Positions 37,004-46,330 of a stretch of DNA of 64,000 nt are shown here, one piece after another; positions within the stretch are counted from its first letter, which is position 1; each line of letters starts with the position of its first letter. The DNA is from Hermatobates lingyangjiaoensis. Taxonomy: Eukaryota > Arthropoda > Insecta > Hemiptera > Hermatobatidae. The translations under genes and the position numbers were made by a program. Below the pieces are notes generated by a model. The model did not search any database. It was not told where the DNA came from and was given only the letters and a program-made list of their open reading frames with translations. The DNA is taken from contig JAPFBL010000254.1 in the NCBI GenBank assembly GCA_026182355.1, positions 5,205,001-5,269,000 on the forward strand, read 5' to 3'.

Positions 37004-40000
37004 CAATAGACATATGAAATAACAATCAATGATCAAACCAGAATGAGAAAAGTAAAAAAAAGACTAATGAGAAAAAGGAATGGAAAGCCGCTTGTTACGG
37101 TTGAAAGATCTTGGTCTTTTTTCTTAACTCAAGGTGTTTTTTGTAAAACCTTGTAATTGGTTTTCGAATTCAAGGTTCAAGTTGAATATCACAGAAATGT
37201 TTTTACCTAGGTTATGTGACTTCTGGTTGCAATTACGAGTACAATGGAGCAAGTGTTAACTTTTTTGTGGTTATTTTTTCCCCAAATCTTAAGTTTCTTT
37301 TGAAATGTAGAAATCGCTTCAATCTAATACTAATGGCAACTAATGACACGGCTACCCATTTCACTTCTTCTTAAATATGATATCATTATATTCTGAATGC
37401 GATTATTTGAGGAATTTATGAAACTGGTGGTGATTTAACCCTTTCGACTTTATGAAGTCGTCCACTGTTTTGTACGTGGCCTTCATGATATGCCGTTTAA
37501 GGGACTTGGAACATACATTTTTCTGATGGAACAGACAGTGAGATTCTGTCATCGAATTATTAAAAGTTTTGCAGACTTCATTTTGAATCAGTTTTATTAA
37601 AAGGTTGTGATTCCCAACCATTACTGAAGCACTAACTGTTATTAAAGCTGATCGGTTGTTAAATTGTAAAGACAAGCGATAAAACGAAGATGTAATTCTC
37701 CTAACAAATCTTGCGACCAAATGATCTTATGTGAGTACATTCCGCTAATTCTACAGAACCTCAAGATTGATGTCAGCATGTGTATACCTCGCTAGTTCGC
37801 GGTTCAGTTTTCGCGGGTTCAGTGTTTGGCGGAGTCCTGAAATGTTCAATTAAAAACTATAAACTATAGAAAAATATTCAACTGTAATTGCAGTAAAAAA
37901 TAAAAAAATACAACTCGTGATGAAAAAGTATAGTAGTTAGTATTAGAGAAGAAAATATACAGGATTCTTCTTATACGATCGAGAAAGATATCAAGCAACC
38001 AGTGACTTGCTGGGTCAAAATATATTCTACAGCATTAAATTAAAGGGTAATAAAAGCTATAAAAAAATATTCAGTAAGGTCTAGAAATTAATGGAAAATA
38101 TTAAAACATAATCCATTGTAACAAGATAATAATAAAAATATCAAAAAATAGGCCTTTTCATCTATAAATTAAAATAAAGGATAGTTACGAATTTTTGTAT
38201 TTTATTTACTTGCATTATTATTTACTGCACAATACATTATGGGTATAATTCTCTCTCTCTTTCTCTCTTATAGTCGGTAAAGTCGTAATTTTTTTTATTA
38301 ATTATTTCTTATTTTTTCTTCTAATAAGGAATTGGAAATTAGCTGCAGCTCGTTTTTGAAATGCCTGACACTGTCATTAAGTTACACTAAAGCTTAATAA
38401 TGACCGATTGGAATCAAAGTACATAAACTGTTACGCCCTTTGATACATCATTTACTGAGAAGTAAACATCCAGAACTGGCAGATAATACATTTAGTTAGA
38501 TGGCCGTCCCTAGGAAGGTGCGGGACCCTGAGTAGCAGATCGGAATCGTTAAAAATTTTGGTATCGTCCCATCACTACTATTTACTCAGCCATCAGTTTT
38601 CCTTCAATTCCGAGGAGGCGACAGTGTATAGAAAGTTAATATATCTATCAATCTCCGAAGCTCAGAGAATAAAATTGATTTTTCATTCCCTTGTATGATA
38701 AATTTCTGGAAGGCAGAAATATAAGGTTAATAATATATTCGTCCCAAGTATTACAGTATCACAATAACATTATTACAAAGTTAATTACAGTAATCTTTGG
38801 TTAGAAGTAATTTATCCAGAACGGGTGGAGGATGTAACAAAAACTCCCAGGATTCTACCCCTCAACTAGGTGGCAAGTTAAAACACAAAGGGAAGTTAAG
38901 TTAAAATAATCCTTCATCTATCTGAAAAAAATAGGATTTTAGTAGGATGGCATATGTACTAAAATAATGTTATGCAGGCTTCTATTTTAGACGATTCGAG
39001 ATTACATCAGGTCACCCCGATAAATCATCCCATTAGACCTTGACTTAGATATATAGCTAAAAACACTATAACGACTAAACTTTTTGCGATAAATCACCGG
39101 CAAATGTGAATATTGCATTTCAGTATTCTCACATTTACCAGTGGAACTATTAATATTATTAATGACTGGTTATTGGTTATGATAAGTGGGTTCATTCCAT
39201 AGATCGTAATAGAATATACAATTTTTTATTAATTTTTCTACAATTAATTTGTAATCCTGAATAAAATGTATACTACTTCATTTACCCACTATCCTCATAC
39301 CTCATCATTTACACACAAACATAATGTTTATATAGGGTGACAACTCACTGCAATAATAAAGTATCAAGCAGTTGTGTGTTCAAGTGTTGTAAGCAGCATG
39401 AAGTAAAAAGTCTAACAATTATATTAGTTATTTTGTCTCATGTATAATTCTGGAACTCTAGTGGAGAATATTCTTGTAGACAATGATCGTGGTAAAATCA
39501 AGACTTTGAGGTCAGAGTCAGCAGCAAATGCCCTAACACTGAGAATGGAGTTTGAATCGAAATCTTCCAAGAATAAGACCTGTGAAACCTCAAGAATGCA
39601 AGGTTTGTAATCAGAGTTGGAGCAGCTGTCAATTTATCACTAGAGGAGTCGTAGGGGAAATCAGTATGTTATTCAAGACTTACAGTTGAAAAGTCGGGAT
39701 CAATGGTGATTGGCAATGGGACACAGGTAATACAGCACGCTCGATGGGGGCCAGGACGTGCTGAAAGCCTTCGAGTAACCATTACTATTATAGGAGGGAG
39801 TGGCTGGTTATCTTTCAAAACTATCTGTCCATCTTCTTTTTAAATATTATTGCGAATACTTTGAAGGAAGCATCCATTCATATTGCAACCCTTTTTCTAA
39901 TTGCCCTCTATAGCCGTAACTAACACCCGACAATAATTGAAGAGAAACTTTAGCCTTTAGATATGCATTGCATTCAGATAGGCACATACATGATGAAGCA

Positions 40001-40433
40001 AGTACATACACGAAGGAAACGTTGACTTAACTAAACGAGAAAGCATACAATAGTGCAGTTCGAAAATTATTAACTGAAAAATGTTAATACTTTTAGATTA
40101 TGCATTATGTTTTACCAATACGAATACTGCTATGAAATTTTGTAAATTTGATTCAGCGGAGATCTGAATCATATAGTAATATGTGTGCAAAATTCAAGTA
40201 ATGAAACGGACCGTAGAGTTCCGTAGTTCCGAGCAGAAGTCATCTCCTTCTTCTCCTTCTCCTGATGATGACGAGGTCGAAATATTGAAGTGTGTTATAT
40301 ATTGTTTCCACGTGTTCTTTTTTTAAATTGTTTGGTATATTTACATTTATATATCCACATTTAACAAGAAGTAATCAAGTTCTTCTGGACTGTATTTCAT
40401 GTCTTAGTCACAAACACACACACACACACACTC

Positions 40434-40473
<40 letters not shown>

Positions 40474-43400
40474 AATGTAAACTTTGTGTTAATTTTATGA
40501 ACTGTATTTATAGAAACTTTTTTAAGATAAGCTGTGTTAGAGAAAACAACCTATATAAACTTACAAATAATACTATTTCATTAGAGAGGTTTTGAGCTTA
40601 CGTTGACCATGAACTTCTGAATGTAGTCCCAGTCGGTGTCATTGTCGAAGATGTGGTCCTCCTGGAGAGTGTCTCGGCCGCAGAGGTCATTGAGCAGCTT
40701 GCGCTCCCTGCTGGGTGCTCCTGGCTTGGCCCTGAACATAGGTAGTTATACTTCTGTTGCCTTTAGAGGTATGCCAATACCCACAAAAGATGAATGTTTC
40801 GTAAGAGTTTGATTTTTGGTATGAAATAAAAATTTCGCTCAAATAGTGGGTATTCATTGTAATTAAATTTGCTCTTTGCTCTATTCGTCCTTTGCATATA
40901 TGCAAACTCATAGTAACTTAAAACAGTCCCTGACTCTGTCCATGAATTTCAAATTAAGTTCTTTATTTATGTAGAAATAATGTCTAATTCCCTGAAATAC
41001 GTTCACCAATCGCTTGCTTTATAGAGTATCCTCTTTAAAGAAACCTACTCTATATTCGCCATTCTTGAGGCCCCAAGACAGAGTTCCCCAAATACTGGAC
41101 CTCCTCCCCAATCGGAACTCCCTAAAATCTATTTTTTTTTTCTAATAGAATTTTTTTTATTAATAGAATAAAGCACATCCAATATAGTAAGTTGATATTA
41201 TTAGGCGGTTACTACCACATTAGCTGTTCCTTCCTTCCTAATTTTGCTAAGAAAAAAAGGGGTGAAAATTTCAGTGTAATTTGTTTAATTCAATTTTTGT
41301 TTTACAGTTAATGTATTTTATATATTGCTGGACTGTTTAAGAAAGTAGTGAGTAAAATTGCTTTGGGAATATCTGATTTCTGATCATAATATGGCTGACG
41401 AAAGATTCAACTCTCCTCTTCAACTTAAGTTAAATTGTAAAGAAAATAATAAATCTTCATTGGAAGGATTTAACAATGTATGTAGAATGTCTAACGGACA
41501 TTGTCTTCTGAACTGTGACATACAAGCTGACGTATAACCTTGTGTAAGTATAGGCTTGATTAACGTCATGCGAAGAATGCAGGCTCTTTCTGGAAGGAGA
41601 TACCATTCAACACATTGGTTGTAAATTTAGTGCAATCACGTTAATAAGTTAAACATTTTTGGAAAACTATAACTCAAATATATATAGATATATATATGGA
41701 TTAATTTACCACAATGAAACTAATTTGGAAACAATGCTCTAAGGCCTTTATTAAACAATTAAACATATTAAACAATGCTCTGACGTTAACACATCGTCAG
41801 AGAGCAGGTGAACTAAAAAATAATAAATACTTGTTAACCTGGTTGATTGAAGTTTCTAGAATTGTTGGTAACCCTGAATGTGTTTAATGATGAAGAAGTC
41901 TTCATCTGTTTAATTATTCGGTTAATCAAAACTTCATCCAATTTATAGAGTCCTAGGCTATTGTTCATTAATTTCTCATAAAAGTTCTTTATGAGCGCAC
42001 TTTCCACGATATTTCTTCTTCTTTCTGAAGACACATATATTAATTAATATAGCACATATATTATATCATTCCAGTTAATCACATGCTTAATGTTTCTTAT
42101 GTGCATGAACAAGGCACTCTTCTCGTCTTCTCTTCTTATCGACTATTTGTGTTGTTTTATCCTTGTAAGAAGACCTTTGCTCGTATGTCTAATGTAAGAC
42201 ATTTCACAGTCAGTACATGGTATCCTGTATACACAACAGCCCTTTCTTTTTGGCTTATTATTGACAAGTCTGTTAAACAAGTTACCATCATTACTGAACA
42301 CAACAGAAACGTCCAACCTTTTCATAACTGAAGGCGTATCTTTCAAACAAGGACTGTATGGAATGACTAACACATTCCTTCTTGTGAACTGTTCTTCATT
42401 ATTTAATATCATGGATTGTTTCACCTTTTTTATGATATTGTCGATTAACCTTTTTGGATACATTAAAGAACCTGCAATTTTGTAAATATTTTTGATTTCT
42501 TCATCTAAAAATTTCTCACTGCAAATTTTGAAAGCTCTTAAGAACATGCTACAAAAATCTGATTTTTCAGTTTTAAGTGGATGAGCGGAGAAGAAATGAA
42601 CATAAGATGAAACATTGGTTGACTTCCTATGAATACTGTACTTTAATTTATTACCATTCCTATGTAAAAGTACATCCAAGAAAGGAAGTTTATTATTGTT
42701 TTCATGTTCTATTGTAAATTTACATAGGAAGTCGTCATACTTTCCGTGGTATGATGCATTTGTCTAACAAAATACTCTATGTGTTGCACCCTTGAACAAA
42801 ACTTAATATCGCATGCATATTTCCTTATATTTTCGAATGGTATTATCTTTGCGTCATTTTGTAGGATGAGGAATGGAAAGAAAAAAGATTTTCTTGTGTT
42901 TATGAATCATTATATCTTTGGGTAATATTGAAGAGTAAGGAATGGAATTTTTCGTTTTATAGAAGAGCGCTATGTTGTTAACTATATCCGGTTTTTTCAC
43001 TATTCTGGTCTAAGAGTTCATATTTATTCTTTTTAAAAATTGCACGCCTCCAGCTATAATTTGTTTTAAATTGAACTGAAAGTCAGCTTTGAATTTGATT
43101 TGAGTATGTAAAACTAATTAATACTGATATATATTCTTCTCAATATATATTTACTGCAACTTTTTAAAAGAGTACATGACACAGGCAATGCTAACACTCA
43201 CTCCAGTAAATTGAATTTTTATGACAACGGAAAAGTAAAGTGACTTTATAAACAAAGCTAGCGTGAAACAAAGTTCAAAGTATGATTATGATAGCTTTAT
43301 AAATGATCAAAATATATAACACAATTATAAATGGAAAACATTCTTTGAAAAATAATACAATTATCCTACGTATAGTCCATAGATCGCAAATTGATAAAAA

Positions 43401-45296
43401 CACTGTCAGAGACTCCTATATTGTTGAAAAATTGTTGAATTCATTTCAGAGGACCATGAAATTGAACGTGTTTGAATTGAAGAGGACCATGAGTATGAAT
43501 TGGTGTTTTCTATACTCATGGCCTCGCAATTACTTTTACAACAACATTACAAAATGTTCCGTAGATACAAGATATATATATACTAAGATATATAAAAATA
43601 TATATCATTTTGAAGTTTTATTTTATTTTTATTAATTTGTAAAGATTATTGAATTAACAAAAATGTCATTACATTTTATACATAGTGTTATTATTACAAC
43701 TTTATTGTGATATCTAGTATGCAGAATACGAATAGAAATATATTAAGCTGTTTGTTATTCCAATTTATTTATTAGCTTAAATAATGACAACCAACCGCAT
43801 TAAAATTTTTAAATAGTGATAATAATCAATTAAAATGAGTTTTAGAGAATAAGATGCAATAGTTTTGGCCACCACTATATTAAATAGATTGGACTTTAAA
43901 ACAGTGATATAAAGCACACATGCCTGATTTAATTAGAGAAGAAATAATGAAAGAAATGTTCAACTTTTAGGAACAACAGAACAGACATTTTTTTCAATAT
44001 AATGTAAAAATTCTGACGGTTATACATACCGTCTCCGGGAGAGAACGTAATGTTATTGGTCTAGAGACTGTACGATGTCAGAAACTCGCCACAGATTCTT
44101 CCTTACTCTAATAATAATGTTATTCGTTCGTAACTGAAATGTGTATGAAAAAAGAAAGAAGTCACACTTTACGTGTCTAAGAATTTTGGATTTGAGCAAC
44201 AGTAAAATAAAAACAATTGAACGTAAGTTTGAAGTAAGACAAAGAAAGAGATTAACCTGGAGAGAATCATCTCGGCCTGCTCTTTCCTGAAGTTGTTCAT
44301 ATTACAGATGGTGATGGCAGGAAAGGGGATGGTAGAAAGGTCTATGGTGGAGGGTGAGAGGGAGAGGATTACGGGCATGTTGCTGTACTTGTCGAAGAGG
44401 TTCCATATGAAGTAGGCCGCGCCAGCCACTGCCATGCTGAAAGACACTGCCCAGAATAACCTGAAACACAGTCCGCCGCCCCTGCACCAAACCAATCCCA
44501 CTACAACTCACCACTGCATGAGTTTTAGTTTGAAAAGCTTCCAATATATGCAGCGTATGCTATAATCTTATATTATTCTACATGACCTCTAAGTAACCAG
44601 TTGTTTTAATAACAATTTTTTTAGTACTAAAAGATGGATTGAATTTATTCTAAACCTCTACAGAGCTTGTAAGAAATATTATATTAAGTTATTATAATAG
44701 CAAAAAAACTTAAATTAAGTTATTAGGTGTTATAGAAAGTTATGATTTGTTAGGCTCATTATATTAACTCGCGAATTTTTTTTCCACAACCTATTTGAGA
44801 CCTTATCTGTGTTCTTTCCTTGGATCGGAAAGATCAACCTGTTCCGAATCCAGTGAAAATTAAAATTTAGATTGTTACCTTTAGTTCATGATTTTGAAAT
44901 CAATTATAACAATTCTGTCTCCAAGATTTATTGTACTCCGTTTGTGGTTCTACGTCATGCATTTGTAAACATATTATATAGTGCGACAAGCAGCATTATA
45001 ATTATATTATTATGTTATAATTCTCATTTCGAGTACTGAGGATAATGTAAAAATTCATTGGAACATTGATCTGAAGGATTAGCTTCATAATGTATCTAAA
45101 GCCGTCATGCTTGATTTTAGAAGTTTATATATATGATAACTTACCTTTCGCAAGGATGAAGGCTAGTCTCGCCAATGTACTTAAGACCATGCATGGACGA
45201 GTTCTTGGAGTACTCGAGGAAGTTGTCCTTGCAGGACCAGGGCAGCACCCGACGTCCGGAAGGCCTGGCAGATGCCCATGCGCGCTTCAGGTCCAT
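21008..45296 (-). CDS. ppk: ppk-like gene 1: complete DEG/ENaC (pickpocket) channel subunit, 11 coding exons
   Basis: Plasma-membrane amiloride-sensitive sodium/cation channel subunit of the pickpocket family. Coding exons in order: 45296-45145, 44460-44257, 40731-40602, 34660-34512, 33330-33126, 32438-32375, 31609-31403, 30488-30429, 27828-27630, 23307-23216, 21189-21008. All junction phases agree, and the total is 1644 bases (547 residues plus TGA), a normal ppk length. Seen in order: HG gating motif (SSMHGLKYIG), TM1 (LFWAVSFSMAV), post-TM1 FPAITICN, extracellular LTDEGMCCTFN, DWTPEKGY, YYCSSENSVGFK, the CFFEGERKLKYYRTYTQRNC and FCNCLPGCWELTF cysteine motifs, and TM2 with NTGGILGLCMGFSFLSLVEI containing the GxS-type selectivity filter. 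The tail is short and cytoplasmic. Exons 1-5 and 9 are GC-rich, while 6-8, 10 and 11 are AT-rich. A tandem paralogue lies about 5.9 kb downstream. Family assignment is firm; the exact ppk subtype (ppk28-like is a guess) is not. Confidence 0.93.
21365..21833. repeat. foldback repeat with about 205-base arms around (TA)n
   Basis: The left arm 21365-21568 and right arm 21628-21833 are inverted copies (GTGTCACGTGTTCATTC against its reverse near 21825). The spacer is (TA)n. Both carry the ACCGAAACGTT block. A third partial copy follows at 21834-21920 and a fourth at 22225-22320. Confidence 0.85.
22322..22460. repeat. (TA)n microsatellite, interrupted
   Basis: About 140 bases of TA with a few AAATA interruptions. 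A reading frame across it is low-complexity and not a gene. Confidence 0.95.
23216..23307 (-). CDS. ppk: ppk-like gene 1, exon 10
   Basis: 92 bases, acceptor CTGTTTCAG, donor TTAT|GTAAAT, phase 2 in and 1 out. It encodes NNMAVIHFFFTQKKFTATHRG and VLYGFIEFL, the pre-TM2 segment of ppk channels. It joins exon 11 as Ser-Asn-Thr-Gly-Gly. It contains a 9-T run. It was found by looking for the one missing exon and then confirmed by phase. Confidence 0.82.
23815..24545 (-). pseudogene. Penelope-like element reverse transcriptase fragment
   Basis: Reading the minus strand with several breaks gives IVSLIGSPTYELSKYIGKYL, then VIMISLDVQSLFTNI, GLYIGSPISPIIANIVMIEI, LYVNDLFLIIERGE, LQFSLEVEKDGNMSFLDAK and WYKKPTSGGRILNYHSSH. 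These are the ordered reverse-transcriptase motifs of Penelope-like elements. The catalytic YVDD box is YVND, and there are frameshifts and stops, so the copy is dead. It lies in intron 9 of ppk gene 1. Confidence 0.85.
27075..27240 (+). other. unassigned open stretch after an acceptor-like site
   Basis: After TTTATAG the plus strand reads ELPEEPEKIVAVLIQKGPAP, NFDLIRIYWVLSHTKNYM and stops. It looks more protein-like than the surroundings, but no family was recognised. It lies antisense in intron 9 of ppk gene 1; a transposon remnant is most likely. Confidence 0.25.
27630..27828 (-). CDS. ppk: ppk-like gene 1, exon 9 (CNCLPGC)
   Basis: 199 bases, acceptor TGATAG. It encodes EMETRLTHGDPK, then FCNCLPGCWELTF, and ends near NHTYFV. 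The donor is taken as GT|GTCAGT, phase 2, because this alone fits the phase of exon 10; the GT two bases earlier would break it. It is very GC-rich. Confidence 0.85.
30240..30325. mobile_element. hAT-type element end
   Basis: AGAGCCGCATGTGGCTCACG followed by AGCCGCAGGTTGGCCACCTC is the well-known 'GGTTGGCCACC..' terminal wording of hAT non-autonomous elements. Only this end was recognised. It may belong with the hAT transposase fragment at 37403-37720, but that is a guess. Confidence 0.6.
30429..30488 (-). CDS. ppk: ppk-like gene 1, exon 8 (60 bases)
   Basis: A small exon: acceptor TTGCAG, donor CAAA|GTAAGA, phase 1 in and 1 out. It encodes KDNNTRICGGSDVPCAAHAQ. It matches in length and phase the 705-764 exon of the paralogue and supplies two of the conserved cysteines. 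Confidence 0.88.
31403..31609 (-). CDS. ppk: ppk-like gene 1, exon 7 (cysteine-rich)
   Basis: 207 bases, acceptor TTTCAG, donor TCAA|GTAAGT, phase 1 in and 1 out. It encodes GRETRIVIGPKIM, CFFEGERKLKYYRTYTQRNC and CKCVLYYMS, the cysteine-rich domain that defines the family. Confidence 0.93.
32375..32438 (-). CDS. ppk: ppk-like gene 1, exon 6 (short)
   Basis: 64 bases, acceptor TTTCAG, donor ACTG|GTAAGC, phase 0 in and 1 out. It encodes VLLHNPIETPKVASFG, the classic ppk 'LHNP' segment. In the paralogue this exon and the next are one 271-base exon. Confidence 0.9.
33126..33330 (-). CDS. ppk: ppk-like gene 1, exon 5
   Basis: 205 bases, acceptor TTGTAG, donor AAG|GTATTC, phase 2 in and 0 out. 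It encodes VDWTPEKGYP, PWRPFGAGSHLGLTLVVD and YYCSSENSVGFK, the beta-rich extracellular core of ppk channels. It is one codon longer than the paralogous exon. Confidence 0.92.
34512..34660 (-). CDS. ppk: ppk-like gene 1, exon 4
   Basis: 149 bases, acceptor GCGACAG, donor CC|GTAAGT, phase 0 in and 2 out. It encodes QSCFEMLVACLWKS, then LTDEGMCCTFNRLP, the typical extracellular ppk segment. A second CAG 24 bases upstream is an alternative acceptor but would break the phase with exon 3. Confidence 0.9.
34805..34855. repeat. (TA)n microsatellite
   Basis: About 25 pure TA units directly against the palindrome at 34856. Confidence 0.97.
34906..34941 (-). ncRNA. hammerhead-ribozyme-like motif (palindrome left arm)
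   Basis: The same 36 bases as 34996-35031, on the other strand, as expected from the palindrome. Confidence 0.5.
34996..35031 (+). ncRNA. hammerhead-ribozyme-like motif (palindrome right arm)
   Basis: Stem I TCTC/GAGA, core CTGAAGA, stem II GGTT/AACC, GAAA, then ATTA before GAGA (U-U-A as the NUH triplet). Stem III would be AATT, which is self-complementary and could only pair between two molecules. Confidence 0.5.
35135..35289. repeat. foldback repeat
   Basis: TCAATGATCAAACCACAATAAG and its reverse complement CTTATTGTGGTTTGATCATTG bound an inverted repeat with a short spacer (GTCTTCGTCAGAGTC). A diverged part of the same family is at 37020-37130. Confidence 0.88.
35338..35935. repeat. foldback of Penelope-like N-terminal fragments
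   Basis: Inverted repeat: arm 35338-35548 (minus-strand reading FANLLWKLPESHHKVITKLE then NAEAAAYFNNICLREDLLP) and arm about 35764-35935 in reverse. The arms are separated by about 215 bases that contain a hammerhead-like motif. Both outer ends touch (TA)n. Confidence 0.8.
35680..35716 (+). ncRNA. hammerhead-ribozyme-like motif
   Basis: GTAC, core CTGATGA, a weak stem II (GGC/GTC), GAAA, self-complementary AGCT, then T and GTAT. It lies in the spacer of the Penelope-like foldback. Confidence 0.45.
36517..36742. repeat. near-perfect palindrome, about 100-base arms
   Basis: TACATTGACAAAAAGAACAC at the left is the exact reverse complement of the right end. Both strands therefore encode almost the same reading frame, which is a palindrome artefact and not a gene. 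The centre is around GCAGAGTCGTGG. Confidence 0.93.
36785..36962 (-). repeat. solo Penelope-like 3' end with hammerhead-like motif
   Basis: Near-identical to 41695-41890 (GGATTAATTTACCAnAATG, AACCTGGTTGATTGAA, GAATTGTTGGTAACCCTGAA), including the last codons, and bounded on both sides by (TA)n. It carries the ribozyme-like stretch at 36837-36872. Confidence 0.75.
36837..36872 (-). ncRNA. hammerhead-like motif in Penelope-like 3' end, core damaged
   Basis: Stem I GCTCT/AGAGC is perfect, GAAA is intact, and stem III AGGCCT is self-complementary, but the first core reads CTGACCG instead of CTGANGA. The sister copy near 41770 keeps CTGACGA but has lost GAAA. Confidence 0.45.
37403..37720 (-). 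pseudogene. hAT transposase fragment
   Basis: Encodes VGNHNLLIKLIQNEVCKTFN, ESHCLFHQKNVCSKSLK and DFIKSKGLNHHQFHKFLK. This resembles the HC(I/L)xHQ...LCxK...FI+S+xLNHRQFxxFL stretch of hAT transposases of the ZBED5/FAM200/GTF2IRD2 group. The upstream catalytic part and downstream RW motif are missing or too decayed. It lies in intron 3 of ppk gene 1. Confidence 0.75.
40256..40290 (+). ncRNA. hammerhead-ribozyme-like motif
   Basis: CTTCTC, core CTGATGA, T, stem II GAC-GAG-GTC, GAAA, TATT, GAAG. Stem I pairs only partly. It lies about 150 bases before a (TA)n tract. Confidence 0.4.
40438..40470. repeat. (TA)n microsatellite
   Basis: A pure TA run preceded by a (CA)n tract at 40413-40430. Confidence 0.95.
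40602..40731 (-). CDS. ppk: ppk-like gene 1, exon 3
   Basis: 130 bases, acceptor TTCAG, donor AAC|GTAAGC, phase 2 in and 0 out. It encodes RAKPGAPSRERKLLNDLCGR and an acidic stretch up to DWDYIQKFMVN. It has the same length and phase as exon 3 of the paralogue. It is strikingly GC-rich against its AT-rich introns. Confidence 0.88.
41690..41833 (-). repeat. Penelope-like element 3' non-coding end
   Basis: Follows the element's last codons and ends at a (TA)n tract. It contains reversed GCTCTCTGACGATG and GGCCTTAGAGCATTG blocks. An internal duplication of AGAGCATTGTTTAAT-like sequence splits the hammerhead-like core. A second copy of this end is at 36785-36962. Confidence 0.7.
41834..42790 (-). 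pseudogene. Penelope-like element: RT C-terminus and GIY-YIG domain
   Basis: The minus strand reads NASYHGKYDDFLCKFTIEHE, NNNKLPFLDVLLHRNGNKL, the RT thumb, and then CCVYRIPCTDCEMSYIRHTS, which is the zinc-linked GIY-YIG endonuclease start of Penelope-like elements (the usual YIG is YIR). After a stop at the KQHK* end it continues as ALFMHIRNIKHVINWNDII and RRNIVESALIKNF up to LYKLDEVLINRIIKQMK. The 3' non-coding end runs on to about 41700. It is broken by frameshifts and a stop. Confidence 0.9.
42890..43270 (+). repeat. repeat family X, internal fragment
   Basis: GGTTTTTTCACTATTCTGGTC, GAAAGTCAGCTTTGAATTTG and AAAGAGTACATGACACAGGC align in order with 8840-9180 of copy 1. It lies in intron 2 of ppk gene 1, just beyond the Penelope-like fragment. 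Confidence 0.65.
44257..44460 (-). CDS. ppk: ppk-like gene 1, exon 2 (TM1)
   Basis: 204 bases, acceptor TTTCAG, donor AG|GTTAAT, phase 2 in and out. It encodes TM1 from LFWAVSF onward, then the extracellular start with IPFPAITICNMNN, the diagnostic post-TM1 motif. An inverted, damaged copy of this exon lies on the plus strand near 46218-46320. Confidence 0.93.
44320..44855. repeat. inverted duplication, arm 1 (contains ppk gene 1 exon 2)
   Basis: This arm matches 45925-46320 in reverse orientation. It carries exon 2 and upstream intron. Shared blocks include AACCTATTTGAG, TTCTTTCCTTG, ACCTGTTCgGA-type and AAATTTATTCTA sequences in the same order. The second arm is shorter because of deletions. 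Confidence 0.8.
45145..45296 (-). CDS. ppk: ppk-like gene 1, exon 1 (N-terminus, HG motif)
   Basis: Encodes the cytoplasmic N-terminus, starting MDLKRAW and ending HPCER. The ATG at 45296 is the first after an in-frame TAA 12 bases upstream. The SSMHGLKYIG segment carries the His-Gly pair that controls gating in DEG/ENaC channels. The donor is AG|GTAAGT, phase 2, which joins exactly to exon 2 (codon AG|G, Arg, then LFW). A CAG eight bases before the ATG could be the acceptor of a 5' UTR intron. Confidence 0.9.
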
Positions 45297-45924
45297 TCTG
45301 ACTGCTTAGTCGCTTGCCCTAGCTCCCACCCCTGTCACTTGGTCTAATCAATCGCTTTACTACTATCTCATAGCTCTCAAGTGCTGTCATTGTCTCTATA
45401 ATTAACGACAAACAACTTCTGTTCTCATTGGACAATTCTGGCAAATGAATTTAATGAGAACTGTCAACTTTCAGTTTGGTCATTTGTCCGATATGTCTTC
45501 ACTTTATGCAAAAGGAGTTCACTTTTTAAATACTGCCCTATTTCCACTACAGTTTCATCAATAAAACACTCTGTGCTTTCAATCCTTAATTTCCTTAACT
45601 CTTAATGCATGTCTCCTCTTGTCTATTTCTCAAGATCCACTTCCTGCAATGCTGTCTATCTGCAATCTATTTATACTTTTTTTTTACTGACTTGTAGGAA
45701 TTCTCTCTAATATTTCTATACATAGATCATTTTCAACTCTAATAAATTTCATCTCATTCTTTAGGCTAATAATAGAGTGTTATACATAATAAATATTTCG
45801 AAATACTTATTAATTCTATGCACTGTTATCTATAGAAAAACAAAACAATTATAATTACTCTACCATAAGGAATAGTCAATTTCACTAAGAATTAAAAGTA
45901 CACGAGTATTAACACCCTCATCCA

Positions 45925-46320
45925 GTTCACTGGACTCCGAACAGGTTCATCTTTCCTGTTCAAGGAAAGAAGACGGATAAGTTCTCAAATAGGTTGAGTG
46001 AAAAAAAAGTTGCGAGGTGATAAGTTTTTTTAGTTACAATAATAACCTAAAAAATTGCTTGCAACCTCTGAAGAGGTCTAGAATAAATTTAATCCAACTT
46101 TTGTTACTAATTAATTGGTTACTTATAGGTATTGTAGAATAATATATGATTATATTATCATGGCAATATAATATAATATCATGCACTGTTGAGTTTGAAG
46201 TGAGACTTATTGGGTGCAGAGGCGGCGGACTGTGTTCCAGGTTATTCTGGGTAGTGGTTGGAATATGGAACCTTTTCGACAAGTACTGCAACATGCCTCT
46301 AATCCTCTCCCTGTCACCTG
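45925..46320. repeat. inverted duplication, arm 2
   Basis: Reverse-orientation copy of 44320-44855, placed upstream of ppk gene 1 exon 1, so the two arms flank exon 1 (45145-45296). Divergence and deletions suggest it is not very recent. Confidence 0.8.
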
Positions 46321-46330
46321 TTCGTTATTT
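46190..46330 (+). pseudogene. inverted, deleted copy of ppk gene 1 exon 2
   Basis: On the plus strand it reads CRGGGLCSRLFWVVV, then jumps to GIWNLFDKYCNMPLILSLSP. The real exon reads RLFWAVSFSMAVAGAAYFIWNLFDKYSNMPVILSLSP-like over the same span, so most of TM1 is deleted. The flanking intron sequence is copied too (see the inverted duplication), which makes this genomic duplication rather than retroposition. Confidence 0.85.
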
